From Escallonia rubra (lineage: Eukaryota > Streptophyta > Magnoliopsida > Escalloniales > Escalloniaceae), in contig JAVXUO010002134.1 in assembly GCA_033065855.1 (NCBI GenBank), positions 124,001 through 188,000 of the forward strand: a stretch of 64,000 bases of DNA, read 5' to 3'. The notes under the pieces are model-generated. The model was given only the letters and a program-made list of their open reading frames with translations. It was not told the DNA's origin and did no database searches. Of the stretch, positions 38,301 to 49,782 are shown in pieces (position 1 is the stretch's first letter; the number at the start of each line of letters is the position of its first letter). A program made the translations under genes and the position numbers.

Positions 38301-39976
38301 AAACGATCACGGGATCATGAATAGTGAACAACATTGAAACATTCAATAAATTGCGTCCGCATAATCCCAATAGTTAAAGCACCATTTTTATAATTAATCT
38401 TCATTCTAATAATCACTTCTAGTAAGGTCATTAGGTAATTTTTCACCAGTATGATAAAATTTATGGACAAAGAAACGCCCGCAAATAATAATGAAGTCAA
38501 CCATATCTTTTACTGCACCCACACCATCGGGGTTGCACTTATTTAGTGACTATTAATGCTAAAAGGCAAAAAAAAAAAAAAAACGAACTCAGCCTACCAA
38601 TTAGGAGTATTTCTGTGCAAAGAAGCAATTTCTAGCAATCTCTCATGTAGCCTTTCTTTCCTATGATCAAGAAACTAGGGCCCCACTCACCAGGGCCACA
38701 AACTAGGGCACCTGGCCAATCAAGACTGGTGTGTGTGTGTGTGTGTAATCTAGTGCAAACCACTTATAAAAGGACATTTATTGCAAAGAGGCTAGAAAGA
38801 TAGGAGAACAAGAAATTGATGGAAACCTAAGCAGAGAGAAGGGATAAGCTTGCACCAGTTCAGTTCCATCCCAATAAAAGGAGAACCCTTTGGGACCCCT
38901 TGTCATGTTGTTGGGAGTCACTGTTTACATATTTATCTGTTTGTCTCATGCAACTGCAGTGCTTTGTTTTGAACTACCCCAAGCTACTACTTTTTAATTC
39001 CCCAGCCAATTTCTTTTTCCATTTCTTTCCCTTTCAATACCATCCAAGGGATTTTCCTTGGCTACAACAAACAAAACCATAAAAATTTAGTCAAAGCCCC
39101 ATCATCTCTTATCTGAGATTCTGTTCCTGTGGTGGTGTGTGATAGGGAACTGTAAGATTATCTAAACCTGCCTTCTCCCAACTGTTTCAGAGCATCTTTG
39201 CAGACATGTGTGCATGTATGCTCAGTTCTCCACACACAAATCCTGAACAGATATTCCAAGCAAACTCTGAACTGAGAAAAGGGTTTTGGGTTCATGGGAG
39301 AGGACTGAAAACAGTGTCTGCCACCACTTTAAGTTCTCAGCAAAGGTCCAGAAGAAAATGGCTCTGAGCTAAGGTTGTGAAAGGAACAAAAGTGGAATTT
39401 CCCACAAAAGTAGATGGAGGAACTCCATTGAAAGGGATGATTAAGAGAATCTGTAAAGACCCAGATCAGATTTAGCCTTTTGACAAACTGAAAAGTAGAA
39501 GATAACACCTCATAATTCTCCTTTTCTACAAGAATCCACAAGCTAGTTATTCCCTTACATATCAACAGTTACTAACCATCCACAATTATAGAATAATAAA
39601 GTGAGTGTTGGCTACACAAACCCGTGTAGGCCTTCTGCGTCGTATCAAAAGTTTGAGACACCGTTTTCGTCTACATCTACGATGTGGGGGTTGAACACCA
39701 TTGAGCAACTCAAGCCCATGTAGACTTTGAAGAAAAAATGGAGTGGAGGTGAGGTCGGCACAATATATTAAATAATTAATGGCACTATGTATGATTCATT
39801 GACCAAATAGAGGAGCAGTGATAAGTTTTCCAATGGAAAACTAATATACTTGAAGAAGATATAAGGGTACAGGCATGCTTGATTCCAATTAGATCAACTA
39901 GCGCAGAAGAATTACACAATCTAATCAAGTTTAACTCTACCTCAAGACAATTGTGCAAAAGAATCAAGAGACAGGT
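35310..39976. other. gene-poor spacer between RPS3 and the ELF4-like gene
   Basis: No gene I can support; all ORFs are short and unconserved in appearance. It holds a purine-rich GA tract (37978-38165), an A-run near 38568 and a (GT)n tract near 38732. The GAGCATGACATAGCTCTGATACC phrase near 36971 (described in part) resembles common dispersed plant repeats. From 38690 to 39560 the composition is less AT-rich and could hold an untranslated transcript, but I see no positive evidence. Confidence 0.5.
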
Positions 39977-40321
39977 CTATCCAGGCCTTCCCCTTTTCTG
40001 ACCAGCTTTGCCATCCGACCTTAAAGCACCATTTGATTCCCCTTCAGATGAACCTTCCATGGACTTGGTGAAAGAACTTGAAAGATCAGAATAAAGATCA
40101 ACCACTCTCCTTATATTGTTGTTGAGTTCTCTGATCAAACCCACATTCCTGCTCAAATTGTCAGGAACTTTGGACTCGTGATTCTGATTAATCTCAGTGA
40201 TAAGCAGCCTGTTTTGATCCAATATGTTTTGAACTTGAACAAAACTCTTCTGGAATGTTTGCAATACTTTCCCATCGAGTTGGGTACCATTAGCTAGGCC
40301 TGAGAATGTATCGCCCTCCAT
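39977..40321 (-). CDS. EFL: ELF4-LIKE protein (EFL3/EFL4 type)
   Basis: Single coding exon, 114 aa, starting at ATG 40321 (MEGDTFSGLANGTQLDGK). The DUF1313/ELF4 domain covers about residues 20-92, with FQKSFVQVQNILDQNRLLI, EINQNHESK and NVGLIRELNNNIRRVVDLY as the helical core. The tail is Ser/Gly-rich and basic (KAGQKRGRPG). It belongs to the ELF4 family of small alpha-helical nuclear proteins. ELF4 itself joins ELF3 and LUX in the evening complex of the circadian clock; EFL members with the MEGD start are less well characterised. Intronless coding region with an intron in the 5' UTR. EFL3 or EFL4 is the closest type by motif; I cannot separate them. Confidence 0.93.
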   Translation of the reverse strand: MEGDTFSGLANGTQLDGKVLQTFQKSFVQVQNILDQNRLLITEINQNHESKVPDNLSRNVGLIRELNNNIRRVVDLYSDLSSSFTKSMEGSSEGESNGALRSDGKAGQKRGRPG

Positions 40322-40329
40322 TTTTGGGT

Positions 40330-41512
40330 CTAAAAGGAATTTTAATCAGATCAAAACAGCCCTGCACCACAGGAAACAGAATAAACCAAATAACATTAAA
40401 GAGGATCACATATGAGACAATGCTAGAATGAATTTTAAATTGCTTCTTTAAGGAATACCCATCATCATATCTTCTCATCTGTACTTGCTTACATTAGCAA
40501 AAAGCCCAGACAAAACATGATAAGGTATTGAATTGTTTATTGAAGGCAATTTGTCCATAAGAGACAAGGTCTGAACTACAAATCATGACCTCCCATGGGT
40601 TCTTTCCTTTCATAGAGAAATCATGTACAACAAACATGTTATAGTATATTTAACCAAAAAAAAAACATGTTATAGTACCACACTATCATTATTGTTGTCA
40701 TTAGATAAAATAATTAGGCAGTAAAAAAATTATTTTAATTACCATAATTACTACTATTTTCTTAGGCATGATGAGATGTAAAAAGCAGATCCCATTTCCT
40801 TAAAAAGGAACCTTTTAAAATGTGCTCAGAAATACCCACCTAAAGGCTAAAGCTCAGATTTTCAAAAGAAGAATCCCAAGACCCAAAAAACACAGTCAAT
40901 GATGCCAGAGAAGATATGGCCATAACTCTCATAAGGGTCTCACTCCCAAGACAAACAACACCATTCTTCTTCACAAGAAACACACACACACACAGAGGGC
41001 AGGCACACACATACGTATTATTATGTATAGAATTCTCAGAATTCTCGGAACTATAAATCAAAGAAAAATATATTGAAATTCAAAACGGGTTTTGCTAGAT
41101 ATTCCGGAAAAGTTAAAAAAGGGACGAAATTGGGAATTCAGATGTGGAAACAGTACAGGAAGCTTTTGAAGTTGCAGAGGCATATATACCCAAAATGGTA
41201 AAAAGGCACCTTAATAAATCTATCTAATTATAACCCATTTTTAGACCATCAAAAAGACTAATCAAGAACCAGGAGATGTTCACAGAAAGCATCACAATTC
41301 CTCTGCAACCCCATCACCATTTATGAGAGATGATAAATATTGACGAACGTATCAGCTTGGAAAGTGAAAACAAAGACATAAAGAAACATTTATTTATTAG
41401 TGCCATCACACCAAATAAATATATAAATTTAAATATACATGTATGTACAGGTATATCCTTCACACACATATAGAGACACATATATAGAGAGAGAATTGTT
41501 GTATTTTCGTAC
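40330..41512 (-). other. 5'-UTR intron of the ELF4-like gene
   Basis: On the minus strand a donor reads TTTCAAG|GTACG at 41513/41512 and an acceptor reads CCTTTTAG|ACCC at 40330/40329, 8 nt before the ATG. The upstream exon (about 41513-41650) is an AG-rich leader with GAGA microsatellites. This layout is common for ELF4-like genes (inference). Confidence 0.6.
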
Positions 41513-41814
41513 CTTGAAATTCTGGGCGCATTTTTCTGAGAGAGATAGAGGAGACCCAGATTGAAAGAAGTAGAAAAGATCGGCGATTGAACCGAATCTC
41601 CGATATATGTAGAGAGAGAGAAGGACCAGAGAGAGAGAGAGAGAGAATATGGAGATTTGACAGTCACGCTCCGACCCAACCCCCCGTCTAAGTGTATTTT
41701 CTCTCTCCTATATTTTTCCACCTGTCTGTTATATCTTAAATTAATGTACATTTGTTTTGTTCCATTAGTAGGGTGCGGATGTTTTGGCACTTTTGAATCT
41801 AAGCTTAAGGAACC

Positions 41815-41840
41815 GGGGGGGGGGGGGGGGGGGGGGGGGG
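41815..41840. repeat. poly-G run, 26 bases
   Basis: Uninterrupted G homopolymer about 165 bp upstream of the ELF4-like leader exon. Confidence 0.9.
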
Positions 41841-44001
41841 CGGGGGATGGGTTTGGATCCTCATTAGGTGTGTACTAGGGTTAGTGTTGAATCATCGAAG
41901 AATGTTGTCGTGCGTATGAGGAGGCAAGATCGATGTCACTCGATAATTTCTTGACGGTGTTTATGAAATGCATGGAGCACGTTGTATTATAAGTATGGAT
42001 GGGGTGGGATGTCGGTTATTGTGACCTTTTTACTGGTCCTTTACGGTTGCAAGTACAGTGCATACGATCAGGGGGATTAGTCGGACTCGTGAGTTCTAGA
42101 GACATCTATAACAGATCAACATCAAAGTCGTGGCATGTCATGATGATATTTATTCACATTTTTTACCGTTATAGAAGATTAGAGTGACAATTTCACAATT
42201 TTTTTTAATAAAAAACGTTGGAGTTTCAAGTCACAACAATTTGCACTCATGATCCACATTTTTCTTTTAATTTTTGCTTATGGCTCGATAATGTTGGTTT
42301 GGAGTTGGGTGTAAAAAGAAGATAGAAAATGACTCCGATCACTTTGGATTTTCATTTCTTAACTTCGAGTAGTTTGTTGATTCAACTAATAATTTAAGAC
42401 GAGGTCTAACCTTTAACTTCTACTTTTTCTATGTCGGGCTCGGCCCGATGACCATTGTTTGAGTTTAAATGCTAAATGTGTAGCTCGATGGACGATATGA
42501 CTGGATATCATTGTAGTTGGACAGTTAGAAGGACGTATAATCCTAAAGATACGTGATGAATGCACATCATAAACTGAGAACAAATTTTCAATGAAAAATA
42601 AATTTTTATTGGTCAAAAATAATTATGCTTAGAGAGTTACCAACTTTTTAAATAAGAAAAAAATTACTAATATGTGGAGGCCAAGGCATAACAAAACAGT
42701 TATAAAAAAACGAAACTAAGATCTAATTGGCAACAAAATTAGTAACTATTAGAATATCCTAGGCCCCACAGAAAAAAAAAAAAAAAGAACGAAGCTATGA
42801 AATTCAACCTTAAAAACCAAAGATTGTAAAATAAGACAAGTTTTCTTGCATAAATAAGAAAAATGCCTAGAAAAGTGCCTTATAAGGCCTCATATTCGTG
42901 TCGATAGTGTTTTAAATAGGCTAGCTATCTATTCTTGGTGTAAAGCTCTTTGAGGCAGTTGTTTTGACTATTTACAACCCCCGTAACTCTTCACGAACCG
43001 AAGGTTAGGTTTAAACAATCACATGTAACTCGACTATTTATTTTTTCTTTCACTTTTGGGAGTCCATGCTCTCTAAGAAGTCTAAAGCTATGACTTCCAT
43101 GTCATTCATCTACATCAGCGAGGGTTCAATCTCATGGATCTTCTAAATGAAGGAATTTTCAGAATTTATAGTAGAACCTTGGGGTCTATGTAGGCTCATC
43201 ATAAGAGCTACGACTTATAAGAGAGGTAAAGAGCTACTAGTTTTTTAAGGGCTCTTTTGGAAACAATGGTTTCATTTAGTTGGACTCGCACACTAATACG
43301 TTTCTTTAGTCGTCACCATAGTTGTGGTATGAAGAAAGACAATCATACCAAAGAGAGTGGTTCTAAATACACGTGAGGGTGCCACAAAAAGTATAGTCCG
43401 AGTCAGATGTCAAGTATGATGGTATAGGAAAAAGTTGGCACGGGATTAATGGCTAAAACCGACGCAACCGTCACAGATCTTGAAGAACGGTAGTTCTCTT
43501 ATGGCAAAGATACATGAGGAGTATAGGTAGCTGGTGGTTGAAACTTAGTGTCAAGGTCTAAATGCTCAGGTCCAGAGTCAGAGTATACAACAGAAGTGCT
43601 TTCACTCTCTCAGTTATTTAGCTTTAAGAATTTTTTAGCATGAGAATGAAAATGTGAAGTATACTCAGATGAGTTATCTAGGACTTCATGTATAGGGATA
43701 TGAGGTTAACTTATCATTATTTGACACAGAAATTCATTAGAGGTGCCAGCTCACCGAGGGTGCACGATCTACCTGTGTTCCATTGTAAAGCCGAGCAAAC
43801 TTACTAACGTGGCTTCCTCGAGCAGCTTATCCTGTGTGTGGAGAATGTTTGACTTGCATAACGTCTAGTATGTCCCAAGAAGTTCGATTCATATCATGTC
43901 AATATGGCTAGAGTCATCCCTTGATCTAGCCACCAGTCATATACCCATACTCAATTCTAAAAAGTCGTCAAGAGGTGCATTCACTTGTAAGGCGAACCAG
44001 C

Positions 44002-44145
44002 TTTAATGCCATCCGAAGACCTGTTCCACCCTTAAAGTGATCTAGAGGTCATGATCCTTACAAGTCTTGATAAAGAGAGAAAATGGTTTAATGCCCTCCG
44101 AAGACCTGTTCCACCCTTAAAATGATCTAGAGGTCATGATCCTTA
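44002..44145. repeat. 85-bp direct tandem duplication
   Basis: The phrase TTTAATGCC.TCCGAAGACC is followed by CTGTTCCACCCTTAAA.TGA and TCTAGAGGTCATGATCCTTA. It occurs at 44002 and again at 44087 with very few differences, so the duplication is fairly recent. Confidence 0.8.
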
Positions 44146-45612
44146 TAAGAGCCCATGTGTCCGAGAATGTAAATCAATCCTTCATGGGAGTAATAAGAAA
44201 GAAAATGGTTTTCCAAGAAGAGACGCATATTTTGAGACGAGGAATCCTCATGTGGGAGCATTTGGAAGTCTTTTGGGTAGTGCCGTGAAAGAGTTTCCTA
44301 CCCATGGTGGTGATTGGTCGTCATACTAGAGAACTACAACCAGATCCCCCTCGGATGTTGCACTCTTTGTAGAGTGGATCAAATAATAGTAACGACCAAG
44401 ATGAAGTGCGCATGGTCTGGTGAGTTTTATAGTGAATGACACCCCCCCCCCCCCTCCAGGCATGGCACACAGAGACAACATATGAGCATGAATGAACGTC
44501 ATGGTGTAAAGGCACGACGATGCATGTGTTGAAATACCCTTGTGCAAAGGGATGGTTTAGTATTAAGATACTTAACAAGGGTGGTGAGAGTTACATCTAA
44601 AATGAGATAAGTTAATGCACTTTTCAAAGGGTAGTGGTGGACGCATGAGAGTGATGTTGCACGCCAAGTGTCAAAGCATCCATAAAAGGAATGACATTGT
44701 ATATAACGTTCTTTTAGCGAGCCACTCTGTCTTGGACTGGCCGATACTCTTAGCATGGTGTCCTGCCTTCGGTGGGTAAGAACCTTTCTTATCTAATTGC
44801 TCGCCCTTAGATAATTTGGAGCATTTCATGGCATGTGCGTAAATGGCGCATTCAAGTTTTGACTGGAATAATATCGGTAAGGCATGATCATGGAAACATA
44901 TATAAACTGTCGCGTAAATTGATCTCAAACACAACCATATTTGAGTAGCCAAAATGGCTAGCAACGGATACATAGTCCAATCTGTTGAGCACGATAAATT
45001 GGAAGGTAGCCTTTTGTGCTATAAGAGCCAATGTTCGCATAAAGTAAGAGCCTGTTATGAAGGTCTAGCATGACGTCTTTAAGATAGTGGATATCAATGG
45101 TTAAATATATTTACGAATATTGAGGAGCATCCTAAGAGTCTGGCTCCTAGGTTAAAAGGGCATGTGAGGTTGTAGGTTTCACATAACTTGAAAGTAAGAA
45201 GATTTGCGGGTCCATTGCTGAAGTGTGAAGTGTGATGGCTTGTAGAATAACTTAAGGTGCGTTATTGCATATGTCTACCCCGATATCTTTCAACTTATGG
45301 ATTTCACATGTGAGATGGTTGAGGATGTTGAGGAACATTCACCATAGTCTTTTGTTGATGTGATCACGAAGGTCGCCTCTACGAGACCACAGAGTCTCCT
45401 CGCGACGACAACACCCATGTTTTTCTGATTTTTTATCGGTGGTTTCCATCTTTAGGGTGTATATTATGAGATTGATTCATGTAAGGAGATTGGCTTTCTA
45501 TGATTTCTTATCATCATTGAGTAACAAGTCGGTAATTCCAGCGTAAACAACTCGTAAATGCTTAAGTTATAGTTCAATTATTGGTAAAAACATTGAAGAA
45601 AGTAAGAGAACG

Positions 45613-46100
45613 TGTGATATTCCACATTGTATATGAGATAGTATGAGATGGCCTATGATCTTAGAAATACCTACTTGGCTAACCCTTTTCAGGGAGACAT
45701 TGTCCTATAGTGGGGCCGTGGATCGAGTTGTTACATATAATGATAGAGCCGAATCTCGAAAGTTAGAGCTGGGGTATTTAGTCAACTTGCTGATCGTTAG
45801 GAAAAATGAAGGTAAGCTCGGGTATATCCCACATTAAGAGGATGATTGGAAAAATAAATGGTGAGATGGGTATATCCCACATTGATTAGAGAGGAAGATT
45901 ATATGCTATATGTGATCGAGCCTTAGCAAGGACGTCAAAGCATAAGAAGGGGATATTGTGATATCTCACATCAGATATGTGATATATAGTATGAGATTGC
46001 CCTTATAAGACCTTACATATGATTTTAGAAGTACCTATTTGGTTATGTTTTTTAAGGGAGACATTACGCTGTGATTGGGTCGTGGACTAGATCTTTACAG
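45613..46100. repeat. pair of diverged direct repeats, possible LTR fragments
   Basis: Two copies about 345 bp apart start TGTGATATTCCACAT (45613) and TGTGATATCTCACAT (45957). They share GAGAT.G.CC, then a TAGAA.TACCTA.TTGG phrase, then AGGGAGACATT, then a G.CGTGGA.. phrase and GT/CTTTACA. A TGTGATATCCCACAT-like start is common at the ends of some plant LTR retrotransposons, so these may be LTR pieces. No coding sequence lies between them. Confidence 0.45.
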
Positions 46101-46781
46101 AAAAAATGTCGGATATAATCTCTTTGCATACCTAGTGGTCACATGTTTATATATATGGTCTAGGTGTTTTAAAGATTAGTAGATTGAAATTCAGAATGGA
46201 CTTGGGCTCATTTCTTCAAAGGTATGTTTATTAGGAGGTAAGCTGGAAGTTTGCTAGAATATACTAGAACCCTTCGTAAAAAAGCTCTTAGCTGACTATA
46301 ACCAATGGTTGACTTAGCTTGACCACCCTCTCACGAGTGACCTCATTATTGGTGGTAAATTTCATCATTACAAAAGAAGGGAAAAAAAAAAGAATTCTCT
46401 TTTAGGATACTTTTTGATATTTCTCACTAATATTATATGTCCTTTTGTTATGATCAACGCGTTTAATCTTTCACAAACACATTTTTTCTCTCATCACCCA
46501 CATTTTTTATTTCCTTTATCTCTCTTCAGGCATATAATAAGAAAGACACAATATATAACTTATATTTTTAATATGCGTGTCATGACAATTGAACGATTAT
46601 TAAGGGACTGATGGAGTAACAAATAAATAATCTTTGAGCTTTTTCTAGTGTCATAAATTGAATGATCTTCTTTTTATTAATAACATTTATTGTTAATTCC
46701 TGCTCCGCGTACAACTTCTATAAATGTGTTGATGAAAGATTAAATATGGACAAAGAAATATAATAATAAAGTGTAGAAAAA

Positions 46782-46782
<1 letters not shown>

Positions 46783-46838
<56 letters not shown>
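46783..46838. repeat. (TA)n microsatellite, about 56 bp
   Basis: Uninterrupted alternating AT dinucleotides. Confidence 0.97.
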
Positions 46839-46839
<1 letters not shown>

Positions 46840-47269
46840 CGCCTACATAACCTTTCTTGATAGGAAAGTGACCAATTTTTTTTTGAAAAAATTCAAAAAG
46901 AAAAACTGATCAATTATTTATGCACGGAGCATGGTGTATTTTTTTGTCACTGCCTATTATTATGGCATCGTGCTAAATTCAACGTCTTTGACAGGTCAAA
47001 GGCTGGACATTCATTCACAATATAATTCCTTATCATGAGTTCCGAAAGAAGTAAATTACAAAAATAGCTCATCAAGTGGACGATAGTCCAATCCCAACCT
47101 CAACCCCAAGCGTGCTCATTTCTGGAACTGAATTATAGAAGATTTTACCAATTGATCTTTATATGCATATGTTTTTCTCGTCATGAGTAGCTAACAATTG
47201 TCTATAAAATATAAGTCGTTGTTACAAGCACAAAACTAACAGAAGTGCCTATTTTTTCCATCTAATATG

Positions 47270-47308
47270 CTCATCTGCCTCTTAGTTTGTTGCTAAGAGG
47301 CAGATGAG
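47270..47308. promoter_or_regulatory. perfect 16-bp inverted repeat upstream of ACBP
   Basis: CTCATCTGCCTCTTAG, a 7-nt loop, then its exact reverse complement. It lies about 130 bp before the ACBP start codon, so it is in the promoter or leader. Function unknown. Confidence 0.6.
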
Positions 47309-47440
47309 AAGTTTATTCCTTTACGAAGTTTACAAGGAAAATGAACTTAGCAAGTACCGTCCTTGGCCAACTATAAAGCACCCAAAGAAGGCTTCCAAGT
47401 TCGTCAACATTCCTTGGGCATTCTATTCCACCATCATCAT

Positions 47441-48719
47441 ATGGCATTGCAGGTAATTAACTCGCATACCATATCTCGTCATATGATGAAATTCTAGCAT
47501 TGGTATATTTTGTGTTATTCCGCGATATCCAGCAGTGCATCTGACCATGTCAAAGTTGGCAGTGTGAAAATTCACTAGTAAAATTTGAAGCCGATCGATT
47601 TTGAAAATTTTGGAATTTCCTTGTAAGATTACATGGTAATTAGAAACCATGTGACGTAATATCCTACTCAGTATCCACACGTACATTAACGTTCTGTCTT
47701 GAACGTGTGATGTCTCGATCACTCATGAACAATATTCAGTATTTTCTCGCCGCCTTAAGACCAATGAAATGGCACCCCACACGGTGCTTCTTATTAGCCT
47801 TGAAGATTTCTTCTCACTTGTGTTATGTTTTGGTAGGAGAAACAAAAGTAAACCAGTTTGAAAAATCAGGAAAGAATGAACGGAGTATCTCTACAAAAGG
47901 AAAGGAGGAAGGAATAAAGTAATGCTAGTTTTGTTGGAGAACAAAATTTTGGGACATGATTGTCGTAGTTATAGGTCACGTACTGATTCACACACTAGCT
48001 AGTACAGACAATGGTTGCCTGCTTGTGGAGACCATACACAAGGTTTCTAGGCAGCTTGTACCATTTGGCTAAGAGTTAAACGATGAAAGTATGACCTTTT
48101 TTAGTTAACCAAGTAATTCTTGTCACTCCTAACTTGGCTAGCAAAGCTTTCTTCAGTACATTTTAGCCAACAATCTGGTCAAGAATGTGACAAAAAGTGC
48201 AGTATATCTGTGTGTTTCTGTAAAAACTTATGTAAAGAGCTATGGCAGGAGGAGTTTGAAGAATATGCTGAGAAGGCCAAATCATTGCCTCCAACGACAA
48301 AGGATGCTGATAAACTCATCTTGTACGGGCTCTTCAAGCAGGCCACCGTAGGAGCCATCAACACCAGTAAGTAGCTGATTTCCATACTAGATATGAAGCA
48401 TGACCTTAAGCTCCATTTGCACGTCGGATCATCATCGATCGACTAGTTAACGTCGTGCTCGTCAAAATGGCGCAGATCGTCCAGGACTTTTCAGCCCAAA
48501 GGAGAGAGCGAAATGGGACTCTTGGAAGGCAGTTGAAGGTACCAAGTATTGACACTTTTGTCTGCTGAAGGCATTGCAGACTTGCAGTGCAGTGACTGCA
48601 AAGTTTACTATTGTAAATTTATAGTACTTGGGTTATCTTTTCCAGGGAAGTCCAAAGAGGAAGCAATGGCAGACTACATCACCAAGGTCAAACAGTTACT
48701 GGAAGCTGCTTCTACTTGA
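47441..48719 (+). CDS. ACBP6: small cytosolic acyl-CoA-binding protein (ACBP6-type)
   Basis: Four coding exons, 47441-47452, 48249-48366, 48476-48538 and 48646-48719, give 267 nt (88 aa), the usual length of 10-kDa plant ACBPs. Exon 1 encodes only MALQ, followed by GTAATT; the next exon continues EEFEEYAEKAKSLPP. All phases agree. Conserved ligand-binding features are present: KLILYGLFKQATVG, RPGLFSPKERAKWDSWKAVE and the C-terminal KSKEEAMADYITKVKQLL helix. By family it binds long-chain acyl-CoA esters in the cytosol and serves as carrier and pool former; Arabidopsis ACBP6 also affects phosphatidylcholine and cold tolerance. The 12-nt first coding exon is easily missed by gene finders. Confidence 0.93.
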
Positions 48720-48834
48720 TTGGTTCACCACACTTCAGACTTTGAAGTAGATTCATGATGCTTTTGTACTATTCAATCTTCACGGTACAAGTGATTAGTC
48801 ATGCTGAGACTGTACCTGTTATCTGTTGTGACTC

Positions 48835-49250
48835 TTGGAAAAAAAAAACAAAAAAGGGAAACTATCAAGCTTTTTTCTAGTTTTTTTTTTCAGTTTTGAA
48901 AACTGAAAAAAAAAGTTACATTTGGTAACCATTTTTCTTTTGTTTTTTTCTTCGGTTTAAAAAATTAGTTTTTAAATCAAGACTATTTATAAAAACTAAA
49001 AAAATGAGTTTCGATTTTCAGTTTTGAATTTTTTTTTTTTTTTAGACCACCACCCTGGCCGCCGGCAGCCACCTCCGGAGGTCGACAGCCACCAGCCACC
49101 GCAAACTACCACAAAAAAAAACTCAAAATAAAAACTGGGTTTCTCAAACACCCACTTTTTGTAAAAAGAAAAAATTTAAACTGCTCTTTATTTTATTTTT
49201 TTGGAAACTGAAAAAAAAAGGTGTTGTCAAATAGAGCCAAGTCTCTCGGT
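48835..49250. mobile_element. MITE-like DNA with internal foldback
   Basis: The right end read inwards, GGCTCTATTTGACAACACC, is a typical terminal sequence of small hAT/Harbinger-type elements. The left side has ACATTTGGTAACC and several internal A/T-rich inverted stretches (TTTTCAGTTTTGAAAACTGAAAA). The central 70 bp are strikingly GC-rich. Boundaries and target duplication are unresolved. Confidence 0.45.
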
Positions 49251-49264
49251 TTTTTTTCCAGTGT

Positions 49265-49415
49265 TATCAACTCAGGGTTCGGTGCATGAGACATCCCCGA
49301 TTGCAAGAGTCTGAAGAGGGTTAATGTTCAGAGTCTTTTTTATCAAGTTCTTCTGAGTATTAAGTTCTTGACCTCAGATCACAACGGAACAACCTAATCG
49401 TTGCGCCAAGGCTCA
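49265..49415 (-). mobile_element. Au-type SINE, degenerate copy
   Basis: Read on the minus strand it begins GAGCCTTGGCGCAACGATTAG, the tRNA-like head (A-box region) of the plant Au SINE (compared in part). A GATCTGAGGTCAAG..ACTT stretch follows where the B box should be. The 3' part is eroded, down to ATGCACCGAACC. Assignment is from memory of the Au consensus. Confidence 0.55.
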
Positions 49416-49782
49416 CAATGCAATGGACATAATAAGCCAAAAAAGAATACGAAGGGAGGAAGAGATTTCTTAGCATATACCTTATTAATTGCTACAATCT
49501 AAATAATTACAACATTCATCAGCGTCGCGCTCACTAATGTAACGAAAGTGCCCAATGCTCTAATTTTCACTTGAATTTACCGTTCGTTATTCCACGACAT
49601 GATACAATAATTACATGAACATTTCTCCACTAATGAATGATAATTAAGGCTGTTGCCCATACCTCTTGCAGCCCAGCCCAGCCCAATTAAGCCCGGTCTA
49701 CCAGTCACCATCCCCCATCAAAATCAAACCCACACCATTTTCACTCACCAGTCACCACCAAACTTAACGTCACTTCAAGACA

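Larger units (their letters stand above)
41651..47440. other. gene-poor spacer between the ELF4-like gene and ACBP
   Basis: Near its left end there is a 26-base G run (41815-41840), then AT-rich DNA. From about 43000 to 46400 the sequence is less AT-rich and looks like decayed retrotransposon-type repeat DNA, but frames are full of stops and I recognise no domain. It includes an 85-bp tandem duplication, an LTR-like direct repeat and a (TA)n tract. A perfect hairpin lies at 47270-47308, just ahead of ACBP. Confidence 0.5.

Noticed and set aside
38690..39560. Possible microRNA precursor or lncRNA
   Set aside because: Scanned for common plant miRNA sequences by eye and found none; no clear long hairpin.
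44398..44578. Gly-rich frames over a C run
   Set aside because: Artefact of the homopolymer at 44443.
43000..46400. Possible gag/pol of an LTR retrotransposon
   Set aside because: Composition and repeats are suggestive, but I could not find RT, protease, integrase or a long frame on either strand.
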